From Elysia crispata (taxonomy: Eukaryota > Mollusca > Gastropoda > Plakobranchidae), in assembly GCA_033675545.1 (NCBI GenBank), contig JAWDGP010003572.1:491001-555000 (forward strand): 64,000 nt of DNA, given 5' to 3'. Under the pieces are notes generated by a model. The model saw nothing but the letters and a program-made list of their open reading frames with translations, was not told the DNA's origin and ran no database searches. Shown here piece after piece: positions 56,801 to 64,000 of this stretch (position 1 is the stretch's first letter; every line of letters starts with the position of its first letter). The position numbers were made by a program, and so were the translations under genes.

Positions 56801-58467
56801 TTTTATGAGCTAAGCAAGTTATACTTTCTCCACCTTTTTTTATGTCTCAGGATATCTGGGAGATCAAGTGTAATCTCTACTGGCCCATCAGGAACTTGTG
56901 ATTTCTCTTGTGATTCAGGATGATCTAATAAAAATTATAAAAGAATTTAAACATAAATGATCAAGGCACAACTTCATTCACTGATTCCACCCACTTTAAT
57001 ATGCAGATATAGCTCTTTGAATAATGATTTGCTAAAATGCGAGGACGACAAATTTTTCACTTTCTTGATCTTTTTGAAGATCTTTTAAAAGGCTTGGTAG
57101 AAAACTAATACACACTGCCTTGCTGCCTATTTATTTTAAACATTATAATAAATATTTAAAAGGATCTATAAATGGATCTTGGTGTTCAAACACTAAGAAA
57201 TAATGACTTAATGGATGTATACAGACCAAGATTTTTTTGTTTTCTTTTAAATCTTTAACAGATTTAGATACAGTTTTAAATATTTCTTTATAATTGAAAT
57301 GAACAGTTTAAGTAGCCTATAAATAAGTGCTTGATGAACTATATGTAAGTTGCTGCACAAAGTATGAAAAATACTAAACCTTTAAAAGATTTTTATGAAA
57401 ATACTGGATAATCACAGAGACACAAAATGTGTTAGAATTATAAATGTATATGACCAAAAAAAAAACCACTTCACTTAACACTTGTTAATGATTCTATAAA
57501 CAAACAATAAAAAATAATAAATAAAAGCTGCAGTATTCTCACCATGCACATCTTCCCAGTCTGATAAACCCTCTGATCCTGAGCTATCCTCAGTTTCTAC
57601 CTTTGACACCTGTTTCTTCTTCAACCTTTTGGTTGAAGGCCCTTTAGGTTTTGAAGTTGATGGTTTAGAAAGTGACAGAGAAGGTGAAAGTGATGATGAT
57701 GATGGTTTTACATTTACGCTGGATTTTTCAGGCAAGGTGTTAACATTTCCTTCCATCATCATCAACATGGCCATAGGATCGGAGGCATCCACTGCTTTTG
57801 AATGAAAAGTGTATTTGTCATGTATTTGGCTCTTCCCCTTTTCATCCTTTTCTTGGTTTTCAACATTTTTGACTTCATCTTCATCACATGTTCTTGACTG
57901 AGAGGATTTCGTATTCTTATGACATGTGATGAGAGGTGTCTTAATTTTGTCATCGTTTCTTGTTTTGTCTTTTTCAAGTCTTCGGACTTTTGGTTCACGT
58001 TTTGACTGTGAAAGATTTGGCTCTGAAGATAACCTTTCTTTAGCATTAGATGCTGGTTTTCGGATGCTGCTTGCAGAAGTAAGATGTTTTTCAGCTTTGC
58101 GAGCTGACTGAGGTGAGGAGGAAGAAACTGTTTTTCTTTCTTTACCCACAGACTCTGAGTATTGTCTCTTCTTTGCTAATGCCTCAAATAAAATATTGCT
58201 AGTTCTGTTTTTCTGCTGTGTCAAAGATTGTCTTCCTGAGTTTTTGGCCTTTTCCGCAAGGCCAATTGAACCTTTGCCTTCACAATTAGATAATGTCTTT
58301 ATCGAACTGTTTTGATCCGTTTGCTTCTTAGATTTTTTTGTTACCACCACTGGAATTGTGGTAGCTAAATTTGAAGACTCTTGTTCATTAAAATCAGATG
58401 CTGCTCCTTTTCTTTTCCTAGTATTTTTGGAAGAGTGCTTTGTTACACCTTCCATTTTTGATTTCAT
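34436..58467 (-). CDS. XPC: XPC/Rad4, nucleotide excision repair damage sensor (22 exons)
   Basis: Exons 5' to 3': 58467-57543, 56924-56834, 56448-56364, 55798-55577, 55084-55022, 54138-54055, 53513-53465, 53170-52837, 50642-50494, 49955-49905, 48716-48624, 48139-47984, 47645-47588, 47013-46902, 45787-45743, 43233-43189, 41526-41437, 41082-41001, 39941-39848, 37033-36940, 36301-36215, 35809-34436. They sum to 4,383 nt, or 1,460 aa, with all phases consistent. XPC (with RAD23 and centrin-2) finds helix-distorting lesions in nuclear DNA and recruits TFIIH. In order I see an acidic p62-binding-type motif (DWEDV), a transglutaminase-like fold split by a charged insert (exons 3-6 and 9-12), BHD1-3 (exons 13-20) and a centrin-binding helix [15 protein letters not shown] (exon 21). 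A 457-residue charged C-terminal exon follows. Human XPC is 940 aa; the extra length is in both tails. Confidence 0.93.
35810..36214. other. XPC intron 21
   Basis: Standard AT-rich intron with nothing identifiable inside. Confidence 0.5.
36215..36301 (-). CDS. XPC: XPC exon 21, centrin-binding helix
   Basis: Residues 975-1003. [20 protein letters not shown] is followed by SRL. This matches the human centrin-2-binding helix NWKLLARGLLIRERL, with its W, L, L spacing kept. Confidence 0.95.
36940..37033 (-). CDS. XPC: XPC exon 20, end of BHD3
   Basis: Residues 943-974. [20 protein letters not shown] matches human [20 protein letters not shown]. BHD3 inserts into the damaged helix and senses flipped bases. 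Confidence 0.94.
37467..39811 (-). mobile_element. pogo/Tigger transposon, decayed, in XPC intron 19
   Basis: A 2.35 kb element with TA target duplications (37465-37466, 39812-39813) and inverted ends: left CAGTGGAAACCTCATAATTC, right read in reverse CAGTGAACCTCGAATTC. The minus strand carries remnants of a Tigger/CENP-B-type transposase C-terminus. TA duplication with CAGTGGAACCTC-like ends is typical of the pogo/Tigger branch of Tc1/mariner. The N-terminal and DDE parts (about 38250-39800) are eroded and contain C- and CT-rich tracts. Confidence 0.82.
37717..38238 (-). pseudogene. pogo/Tigger transposase C-terminal remnant
   Basis: The frame 38238-37879 encodes [10 protein letters not shown], the motif found just after the DDE catalytic domain in Tigger-type transposases, followed by an acidic Ser/Thr-rich tail. 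A break at an A-run near 37870 is followed by more tail sequence ending [16 protein letters not shown], similar to the C-terminal end of this family. Confidence 0.72.
39848..39941 (-). CDS. XPC: XPC exon 19, BHD3
   Basis: Residues 912-942. [20 protein letters not shown] is followed by HHSGHSHPV; human has [20 protein letters not shown] and GGYSHPV. I chose the donor CCTGT|GTAGGT over an overlapping CCT|GTGTAG because only it restores the V of SHPV and the frame of exon 20. A pogo transposon begins about 36 bp into the next intron. Confidence 0.92.
39942..41000. other. XPC intron 18
   Basis: AT-rich, no element identified. Confidence 0.5.
41001..41082 (-). CDS. XPC: XPC exon 18, BHD2-BHD3
   Basis: Residues 885-911. 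[20 protein letters not shown] matches human [20 protein letters not shown]. Confidence 0.94.
41437..41526 (-). CDS. XPC: XPC exon 17, BHD2
   Basis: Residues 855-884. It includes [20 protein letters not shown], matching human [20 protein letters not shown]. Confidence 0.94.
41930..42625 (+). mobile_element. Degenerate non-LTR retrotransposon C-terminal fragment (XPC intron 16)
   Basis: Read in broken plus-strand frames, this shows the characteristic tail of a non-LTR polyprotein: [11 protein letters not shown] near 42235, then [20 protein letters not shown] near 42405, then [18 protein letters not shown] near 42540. The FGH...ILE.KMPG and RDLYR..IM..S patterns are standard after the RT domain. 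It lies antisense to XPC. It is a different family from the element at the window start, which has an RNase H domain. Confidence 0.72.
43189..43233 (-). CDS. XPC: XPC exon 16
   Basis: Residues 840-854, [15 protein letters not shown], matching human LGEVPYKMVKGFSNR at the BHD1-BHD2 junction. Confidence 0.93.
43945..44240 (+). repeat. Dispersed repeat R2, copy 1 (XPC intron 15)
   Basis: Shares several blocks in the same order with the minus strand of 59650-59960: CCTAG.CTTTGATCC, CTTCTCCCAT.C.ACCT, ACTTCAAAGGG.CTGATCG, TTGCTT...CC, ACATGG.TAA.AATG and CA.TTCATGGG.GTG. The family is unnamed. It is less AT-rich than the surroundings and has no coding frame. Confidence 0.72.
44241..45742. other. 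Remainder of XPC intron 15
   Basis: AT-rich. It contains an AC repeat near 45221-45244 and three TAGATCTA motifs between 45275 and 45405. No gene seen. Confidence 0.5.
45743..45787 (-). CDS. XPC: XPC exon 15
   Basis: Residues 825-839, [15 protein letters not shown], matching human LHSRDTWLKKARVVR. Phase 0 at both ends. Confidence 0.94.
45788..46901. other. XPC intron 14
   Basis: Nothing identifiable inside. Confidence 0.5.
46902..47013 (-). CDS. XPC: XPC exon 14, BHD1
   Basis: Residues 787-824. It encodes [19 protein letters not shown] and IYARECVHT, close to human YALKRHLLKYEAIYPETAA and VYSRDCVHT. BHD1 grips DNA next to the lesion. Confidence 0.95.
47588..47645 (-). CDS. XPC: XPC exon 13, start of BHD1
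   Basis: Residues 768-786. It encodes [15 protein letters not shown], matching human QPLPTAIGLYKNHPL. The donor TT|GTAAGT is optimal. Confidence 0.93.
47984..48139 (-). CDS. XPC: XPC exon 12
   Basis: Residues 716-767. It encodes [13 protein letters not shown] and [13 protein letters not shown], matching human VRDVTQRYDPVW and DAEWWAETLRPY, the end of the transglutaminase-like domain. Confidence 0.94.
48624..48716 (-). CDS. XPC: XPC exon 11
   Basis: Residues 685-715. It includes [20 protein letters not shown], equal to the human GQPLTCYKYATKPMTYVVG block. Confidence 0.92.
48976..49353. mobile_element. Non-autonomous pogo-like element, copy B (XPC intron 10)
   Basis: A 378-bp element flanked by TA (48974-48975, 49354-49355). 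The left end is CAGTGAAGCCCATGAATAGC; the right end read in reverse is CAATGAAACTCAGTGATG. Both ends match copy A at 30760-31745, including the shared TAGCGAGAACC and AACAACAACCCTGTAAT blocks. No coding capacity. Confidence 0.75.
49905..49955 (-). CDS. XPC: XPC exon 10
   Basis: Residues 668-684. It encodes [16 protein letters not shown], matching human DQWLEVFCEQEEKWV. Confidence 0.91.
50494..50642 (-). CDS. XPC: XPC exon 9
   Basis: Residues 618-667. It begins [16 protein letters not shown], like human GSDFELSSGE, and ends at the RSTIAG.. block that corresponds to human RSIAGID. Confidence 0.88.
50643..52164. other. Part of XPC intron 8, unresolved repeats
   Basis: AT-rich with weak hints of old retroelement sequence around 51600-51750. 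I could not identify a family. Confidence 0.4.
52162..52449 (-). pseudogene. piggyBac-type acidic N-terminal frame
   Basis: A 95-residue frame beginning [11 protein letters not shown] and ending in an Arg-rich segment. It is not an XPC exon, because XPC exon 8 splices in phase straight to exon 9, leaving this in the intron. Its acidic run and closeness to a TTAA-flanked terminus suggest a truncated piggyBac transposase. Confidence 0.5.
52165..52676 (-). mobile_element. 5' fragment of a second piggyBac element (XPC intron 8)
   Basis: The right edge is GGGCTCAAAAGG followed by TTAA (52665-52680), a piggyBac-type end. Just inside, on the minus strand, an open frame at 52449-52162 encodes an acidic Asp/Ser/Glu stretch ([20 protein letters not shown]) typical of piggyBac transposase N-termini. 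The catalytic part and left end are absent or unrecognisable. Confidence 0.6.
52837..53170 (-). CDS. XPC: XPC exon 8, disordered insert
   Basis: Residues 507-617. Lys/Ser/Glu-rich sequence with no fold visible, equivalent to the low-complexity insert between the two halves of the human transglutaminase-like domain. The donor GG|GTAAGC is strong. Confidence 0.86.
53465..53513 (-). CDS. XPC: XPC exon 7, linker
   Basis: Residues 491-507. A tiny Lys/Pro-rich exon that opens the long disordered insert within the split domain. It is supported by strong splice sites and phase. Confidence 0.78.
54055..54138 (-). CDS. XPC: XPC exon 6
   Basis: Residues 463-490. It encodes [20 protein letters not shown], matching human [20 protein letters not shown] in the transglutaminase-like fold. 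Confidence 0.92.
54385..54409. repeat. (TA)n microsatellite in XPC intron 5
   Basis: A short perfect TA array. Confidence 0.95.
55022..55084 (-). CDS. XPC: XPC exon 5
   Basis: Residues 442-462 ([21 protein letters not shown]). Similarity to human is weak, but the acceptor is strong (T-rich then CAG), phase is 0 at both ends, and its place between well-matched exons 4 and 6 fits. The donor TGG|GTTTTG is the least certain boundary of the model. Confidence 0.72.
55085..55576. other. XPC intron 4
   Basis: No element seen. Confidence 0.5.
55577..55798 (-). CDS. XPC: XPC exon 4
   Basis: Residues 368-441. It begins [19 protein letters not shown], matching human VHLLCLLANGFYRNN, and continues to [13 protein letters not shown]. 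Phase 0 at both ends. Confidence 0.92.
56364..56448 (-). CDS. XPC: XPC exon 3, start of transglutaminase-like domain
   Basis: Residues 339-367. It encodes [20 protein letters not shown], matching human FETYLRRAMKRFNKGV. The donor AAG|GTTTTT is followed by a long T run. Confidence 0.9.
56834..56924 (-). CDS. XPC: XPC exon 2
   Basis: Residues 309-338. It encodes a short linker ending [15 protein letters not shown], which aligns with human VEIEIETPEQ. The acceptor ATTAG and donor AAG|GTGGAG keep the frame. Confidence 0.87.
56925..57542. other. XPC intron 1
   Basis: AT-rich, nothing identified. Confidence 0.5.
57543..58467 (-). CDS. XPC: XPC exon 1, basic/Ser-rich N-terminus with DWEDV motif
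   Basis: Residues 1-308. The start is the ATG at 58467. A more upstream GTG in frame is not a plausible start, and an in-frame TAA at 58503-58501 closes the frame. Apart from Lys/Ser-rich disordered sequence it ends with [15 protein letters not shown], matching human SENDWEEVEE (the TFIIH p62 PH-binding segment, W-x-x-V). The donor is CATG|GTGAGA. Confidence 0.88.
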
Positions 58468-59649
58468 CTTGTCCTTCGCCTGCACTGTATGCTTTTTTTT
58501 TTATTGAAGCTGGGAGAAGAAAAAGCAAAGTTAAAAATTTAGTTTTATTTAGAATCTTTGCTTTAATTTCGTAATTAATTAGAGAACATCTGCAAAAAAC
58601 TAATACTAATAACACAGTTCACTGCCTCTAGCCTCGAAAATAAAATTTCGAGCTAATTTTTTATTCACTGGTTTTGAAACTTTCAGAAACTTAAAATACT
58701 GTTAGCATCTATAGGTAGTCCACCACTTTACTCCAAGCCAAGACAAATCTGTTAATAAAAAAAAAGAAGCGATTACTTGCCCTGGATAAAATTTAACGTG
58801 TGTCTTAAATTTATTGGCACTCAATACTGATACAATTATAATGCTATTTTGGATTTACTTAAGATTCTAAGTTTATATAAAGTTTTAGATACCTAAAGTT
58901 TAAACTAATTGGTACTCCTTTTTCTTGCTGGAGTGGGCCACTTGTAGGATAGTTGAATGTATTTCTTAACATAACAATGCCTTACCACATAAATGAGTGG
59001 ATCATTTTGAAAAACAGTAACTTCTTATTAAATCAAATTTGTTCATGAAATATAGACATTCTAATTCTATAGTTAGTGCTAACTTTGGTATTAAAAACTC
59101 TTAACTTCCCATGCTTATACATTTGAGCATGGATTCCTCAAATACATTGAGGAATTTTCATGTGTTTGAACATTCTATTTTAAGCACATGGGCCCTGGAC
59201 TTGACAAATAGAGCAGATTTTAACTATTTAAGAATATTTTGAAGCCTTGTCAATAATGTATAAAGGCCTAATATTTTCTTCGTTACTTCCGTACACTTCT
59301 GAGCATTATGGGGATACCCATTTTGCCTTAATTGTTCCCTGTTTTTAGTATTTCAAATAATGGAATGAAGACAAATACAACCAAACATTCCGAGCTGTCC
59401 TTCGTAACCCGTTTTAAGTGAAAACTTGTCTCCAAACCCCAGCGCTTACTGGATCTCGACAACAAATTTCTTTATAGCTGAGTGTAAATTCAGTTTGTGG
59501 TCAATGTTTAAATTCCATGAAGTCTCACTTGTTCCTGAGTAATCTTTAACCCTGGCAAAGTGTGTCTGTCAAAGCAAAGCTAGTCCTAATGTCATCAGAA
59601 GACCCTACAAATGATTGAAATTGAAGCTCCCAGTTGTCAGTCCAACGTT
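58468..59649. other. XPC 5' UTR and upstream region
   Basis: The leader has an in-frame stop at 58503-58501 (minus). No clear core promoter or CpG island is visible. A TTTCGAG/CTCGAAA inverted pair lies near 58632-58653. An untranslated first exon further upstream is possible. Confidence 0.4.
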
Positions 59650-59960
59650 CTATGTTGTCTGCCTCAGTAACCATCAATACCAGATCCTATCCCTCTGCTT
59701 TTTCCACACCCATGGACTGGTTAATTAAGCAAGGGGTTGGCTCAGACAGATTTACTTATCATTGTTACCCATGTTTGTACACTTGGGAAAAGCAAAGTAT
59801 GTTAATAATCTGCGATCAGGCCCTTTGAAGTTTCACATGACGCCCTCGGTGCACCGGAGTTGGTGAAGGCAAGGTAGAATGGGAGAGGGGGTGCCTATCT
59901 CGCTGGCAATTCGGATCAAAGACTAGGGTGCCTGACAACAAATTGCTTCTATTCAGTGGA
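59650..59960 (-). repeat. Dispersed repeat R2, copy 2
   Basis: The reverse complement matches 43945-44240 in a series of ordered blocks, with about as much divergence as expected of an old repeat. No coding frame. Confidence 0.7.
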
Positions 59961-60067
59961 AGAGAGGGATAGGGCAAGTTTGTTTGAAGAATAACAACAG
60001 CTTTATATGGCACTATCGGAATTTAAGATCTGCAAATATGATGAAAGATTTTTTAAAGGTCATTTTC

Positions 60068-60262
60068 TGTCGAACTTTTTAAGAGGCAAACATTCTCTTT
60101 CTGTGACTGAGGACTGATCCTTCGAAGAATCTTCAAACGTTAACAAAAGGGAAGAAATAACAAGGTAATATCAATAGAAAATTAGAGGGGAAAAATGGAT
60201 GATTTCAAAGAATTAATGATTTCGAAGGATCCATGTTTGATCTTATTGTGTTCTACTGTATT
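60068..60262 (+). repeat. Dispersed repeat R1, copy 2
   Basis: Shares terminal blocks with 26070-26268. Read in reverse, the right edge is TA-CAGTAGAACACAATAAG, close to a pogo-type terminus with its TA. Confidence 0.62.
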
Positions 60263-60643
60263 AATACTCATATATTTGTACTTGAGTTGATTCTCATTGC
60301 TTAAGAAAAAATGTGCTTTGGTGTTCATTAAAATGAATTTCAACTCATGATCATATCTGTCTCCCAAACTTTAAAACCTCTACGGAAAGCTGCACTGAAT
60401 GTGTTCATTTAATTTCAAATTGGGTTTCAAAGTCAAATTAACAGGAAGGTATTTTTTTTACCTGTACACACGTCTCGCATTGCCATTTAAAATGATGTTT
60501 TTCTGTTAGATTTCAATGTCGCAAATAAATAGTTTTTGAAATATATGACTTTTTGTTTTTGATTATTTCTTCTTTCTTAACCTACTTTGGCGTATTGATT
60601 TGCTCGAGGTAGGTGCCTTTTTGCATGTTAATTACTTCCATCT

Positions 60644-60735
60644 TATGCGCATCCGTATTACTTTCTTTTTAGTTACTCTTTGCGCATGCGCAAGGTGTTA
60701 CAATTACCCATGTGCATGCGCAAATAAAGGCGCAC
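60644..60735. promoter_or_regulatory. Cluster of NRF-1-like sites upstream of the Merlin transposase
   Basis: TGCGCATGCGCA at 60681-60692 is a perfect palindromic match to the NRF-1 consensus. TGTGCATGCGCA at 60711-60722 differs by one base and lies exactly 30 bp downstream. TATGCGCATCC at 60644-60654 is a half match. They sit about 100 bp before the transposase start and may be its promoter. Confidence 0.5.
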
Positions 60736-60826
60736 TTTCCTCGCGTCTTTTGTTTTTCTCATTTCATTGTCTTTACTCATTTGGCTCAACAGCTGATGTG
60801 TTTTGATCTTGATCGTGATTTTCTTC

Positions 60827-61783
60827 ATGGCTGCTTGTGATAAGTGTTCTTTTGATTATTTCCAAGTTATTGCTGAATTTTATAATAACGACGCTAAGTC
60901 ATTATCATTTTTACGATCTCATAGTGTTTTACCATCAGAAATAATTTTTTTTGTTCCCATTGTTCTTCTAAGTGTATTTACCGTGAGGATCAGCGTATTT
61001 GGCGCTGTAGGAAGTCTAGTGTTATTCTTAAAACTAAGAAGCAACGTTATTGTGATTTTTCTGTTTCCGATTCAAAAGGAACATTTCTTGATCATACCTA
61101 TATTGCCCCGTGGAAAGTATTAATATTTATTAATCGCTTTCTTAGTCACTTGTGGGACAACAGAACTGTGTTATCATGTTTAAATATATCATCTGAGACA
61201 TCTGTGGACTGGCGATCTTTTTGTTGCGAGGTTTGCTATAACTGGTTTTTAAATCAGGAGCAGATAGGAGGTGAAGGAGTTGAAGTTGAAATTGACGAGA
61301 CCCAGATTGTTAGGAGGAAATACGAGAGGGGGAGACTATTGAACGACATTTGGCTGTTTGGTGGCATAGAGAGGGTTACTAAAAAAGATTTGTGGTAGCT
61401 CTCACTGGGTAAATAGAAGAGAAGCGTAACAAAGAAACACTTGTGCCTTTAATTCTTGTTCTACTATTCAAAGTGACGCCTGGAGTGCCTATAGAGGATT
61501 GGGGGAAATACATAATTACACGCATAAGGTTATAAACCATTCTAAACATTTTGTTGATCCTGAGGATAGCACTATACATACTCAAAACATTGAGCGCCTC
61601 TGGAGGGATATTAAATTTAAAGAGTGGAATAGGAGGCCCGGAGTGCGCTCAAAATATCTGCACCAGTATTTGGCCCGATATTTATTTGTTACTGGGACAG
61701 AGGAAAAAAATTTACTGCATTCATTTTTGACTCAGGCTGCTCTTCTTTATCCTCCGCAGGGAACGAAAAAACACAGTGAGTAG
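60827..61783 (+). pseudogene. Merlin transposase, frameshifted, DDE motifs retained
   Basis: Three successive frames carry the protein. The first (60827 to about 60950) has an N-terminal CDKC zinc-binding start. The second (about 60955-61398) has a CSHCSSKC cysteine cluster and VEVEIDETQIVRRKYERGR, with the first catalytic Asp, then WLFGGIER. The third (about 61400-61783) has IQSDAWSAYRG (61466 onward, second Asp), VINHSKHFVDP, and HTQNIERLWRDIK (third acid, Glu). The first shift falls at a T run near 60945-60955; the second is near 61398, and a third near 61779 precedes an acidic tail. It cannot make active enzyme as read. Confidence 0.8.
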
Positions 61784-61867
61784 AGGAAGATAGTGATACG
61801 GAGGTGTTCGAAGTAGCCGAGACAGAGTAAAGGTAAGAGCTGTATTTATTATTATTATTTTTTTTTT

Positions 61868-62186
61868 ACTCTGTGCTGTTTCTTGTCTTTCGGGTTCATC
61901 TTGACCTTGATTTGATCGTATTATTAAGTGAAAGTCGCTTCATTCTTGTCTCTTTTTTTATTTTTTTTTGGGGGGGGGGAGTTTGAGGGAGGGGCATCCC
62001 CCCTCATTTTTTATTTATTTATTCTTTTTTTGGGGGCGGGGGGTGGGGGTTCCCCCTCATTTTCATTTATTTATTTTTTTTAACATTCCATATATGCGCC
62101 TTTATAAAGTTACGTAATCGCGACAACTTTCACTTATAATACAATCACGGTCAAGGTCGACCGGAAAGACAAGAAACAGCACTCTG
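61868..62186. repeat. Inverted repeat with G/T-rich loop
   Basis: Arms 61868-61937 and 62119-62186 are about 70 bp each and pair at roughly four bases in five; both contain GTGCTGTTTCTTGTCTTTC and AAGTGAAAGT. The loop (61938-62118) holds two tandem versions of a unit of about 60 bp made of a T run, a G run, CCCCCTCATTTT and TTTATTTATT. Confidence 0.85.
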
Positions 62187-62190
62187 GTGA

Positions 62191-63321
62191 GAGTGGGTGT
62201 ACAGGTAAAAATTTACCAAACATTGGACCCATGAGCTTAGACATTTGACAGATACTAGATCTAGTACAAGAAATATTGGTTGAAAAAAAAAAGTTTCTGC
62301 AACAACAAGATAAAAACAAAATGTTGCAGAAAATAAGTCAGTATCTACTTGGTATGAAAAATGAAAAAAAAATGGTAGGCCCTAATAATTAATTTAAAAT
62401 CTAATTGAAAGCACACATCATACATGTACCCGATTTCCGTGGGTTGGACATCCAACATTTTCCTTATTTATTATTACTTTATTCCATAATATTAGAGCTA
62501 CCATATTCGAGGTTCATACTATGTGGGCTGTGCATCTGAATTTTCATTTTATCTTCTAAATGATAGGAGTGCACCTAAATTTAGATCTTTGTCTGGATTT
62601 AAAATTTTACTCCTAGATCTCTAGACTAGTTAGGCCCTAGTCTAGATTTTAGCGCTGAGAAATACGTGAAAATATATTTTTTGGCTCGCACTGCATAAGT
62701 TTCTCACCTGGAGCAGTCAATGTTATCAATAAAAAACTCACTAAATATTTCTATTTCATTCTATTTCTATGTTATTTGGTTAGGAAAATAATCCCCACTA
62801 TGTTTCTGATCAAAGGAAATAGCACAGCGCTGGTTTCATAACAGAATTCTATTATGTTGATGTAAAAACGAAAGTAAATATTTTACTCTACAACAGTCCC
62901 AACAGTTATAAACGCGCGAAAATTTGTCTTTTTGCCAATTAAGCTTCAAAGATTGAAACAATTTTTTTTCTTCAAAAACTGTTCACAGAATAAATTTTAG
63001 AGCTTTAACAGTCGAGTAAAACTCCTCCATCTAATATTGACAATAAATTTGCCGTTCAGAGCAGCGAATATTTTTCGAGTACAATCTGACACTACTGATG
63101 CTCGCTTTTGACAGTAAACTATTGCTAAAAGATTGGCTCGTCCTCTGGCTTCTCGATGACGGTTGCCCTGACAAGATTCAACTTGTCAACTTAGTCAAGG
63201 CCGATTGGACTGCTACAGATTTGGGTCTCAAAATGAAGAATTTAAGAATTAAAAGAGAAGGGGAGAGAGAGGAGGGAAACAAAGGAAATTGCATTAGAAA
63301 GAAAAGAGTACAAATTGTAGT
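62191..63321. other. Gene-free stretch
   Basis: No recognised gene. An open frame from 63098 shows no known domain. It contains the palindrome ACTAGATCTAGT near 62254-62265. Confidence 0.45.
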
Positions 63322-63357
63322 ATCATCATCATCATCATCATCATCAGTAGCAGTAGC

Positions 63358-63416
<59 letters not shown>

Positions 63417-63442
63417 CAGCAGCAGCAGCAGCAGCAGCAGCA
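63322..63442. repeat. (TCA)(GTA/GCA)(GTA)n(GCA)n array
   Basis: About 120 bp of triplets with the same block series (TCA, GCA, GTA) as the array at 13477-13950. Confidence 0.96.
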
Positions 63443-64000
63443 GTGGTAGCAGGAGTTTTTTGTTTTGTTTTTTTTTTATTTTTTTTTGGTAGGCCTAGTG
63501 TTAGTATCTCCAGTGGTAGTGCATAATACCATTGCTAGGTTGGTTCAGGCTTTACACTAGTGATGTCCTATTATATCAATGTATAGTGATGAAAAGGACA
63601 GATAGAAGGAGATCGTGGTTTTGTTTTCCCGTTGCTTTTCCAGCTATCTATCCAATGAAGTGGATCAGAGTCAGTTCCTATTTATAGAATAGTCAAAAGA
63701 GTAGTGATAGTGTAGCGGTTTAGCAGGCTAAAGCCAAGTTGATTCTACTGTTTTCAAACGCAATGAAATAATTTGGTAACGCATATAATTTTTTTGTTAG
63801 ATGTAATTATTGTCAATAGGGCATTGATTTTGAACGACGATAGCATGAATTGTACGGATAATGTCAGCGTCGAAAAAGCTTAGTTTTCTACAAATTGGCC
63901 TAGCTGTGGTCGTAATCTAAACGTGTTGCAGAACCAGCGATTGTTATGTTAATCCATAAGGCTGCATTTGATTGAATAGAATCTCAACTAAAAATCACTA
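63443..64000. other. Gene-free right edge
   Basis: T-rich run after the triplet array, then ordinary AT-rich sequence to the window end. No feature identified. Confidence 0.45.

Larger units (their letters stand above)
60690..62190 (+). mobile_element. Merlin DNA transposon (approximate limits)
   Basis: Encodes an ISXO2/IS1016-type transposase, the mark of the Merlin superfamily. Candidate inverted termini are AATAAAGGCGCA at 60724-60735 and TGCGCCTTTATA at 62096-62107; the exact ends are uncertain. A hairpin-like inverted repeat lies at the 3' side. Confidence 0.72.

Noticed and set aside
58468-58485. A start for XPC at 58485
   Set aside because: That codon is GTG. The first in-frame ATG after the upstream stop is at 58467.

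Overview
The window looks like animal nuclear DNA, most likely from a gastropod mollusc. It is AT-rich and holds two intron-rich genes with GT-AG splice sites, very long di- and trinucleotide arrays, and decayed copies of several animal transposon classes (non-LTR/RNase H, piggyBac, pogo/Tigger, Merlin). The mollusc assignment is inference from overall style, including many scattered TAGATCTA-type motifs; no marker gene names the species. I see no bacterial, organellar or CRISPR features.

Layout. 1-1950 is the 3' part of a broken non-LTR retrotransposon. 2-16 kb has no recognisable gene and is dominated by microsatellites, with large triplet arrays at 10.9-11.3, 12.6-13.1 and 13.5-13.95 kb. 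16,205-28,549 (+) is a nine-exon gene for an ACSF3-type mitochondrial malonyl-CoA/acyl-CoA synthetase (about 656 aa). Its introns hold a 2.3 kb piggyBac element and a repeat bounded by ATT arrays. 28.5-34.4 kb is gene-free, with a GA array and a non-autonomous pogo-like element. 34,436-58,467 (-) is a 22-exon gene for XPC/Rad4, the damage-recognition factor of nucleotide excision repair (about 1,460 aa). Its introns hold a 2.3 kb pogo element, a short pogo-like copy, a non-LTR fragment, a piggyBac 5' fragment and an unnamed dispersed repeat. 58.5-64 kb holds two dispersed repeats, a Merlin transposon with a frameshifted but motif-complete transposase, a large inverted repeat and a triplet array.

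The two genes converge (tail to tail, about 5.9 kb apart) and have unrelated roles: mitochondrial fatty-acid/malonate metabolism and nuclear DNA repair. I built both gene models by reading each exon, checking that splice phases stay in frame, and comparing with the known family architecture.

Nothing here is clearly a new multi-gene system. The most interesting items are a long C-terminal tail on XPC, beyond its centrin-binding helix, carrying extra acidic F-x-x-V motifs like those that bind TFIIH p62; a repeat that sits between ATT microsatellites; a cluster of NRF-1-like sites just upstream of a Merlin transposase; and odd splice junctions in ACSF3 (a GC-AG intron, and an intron flanked by a 10-bp direct repeat).
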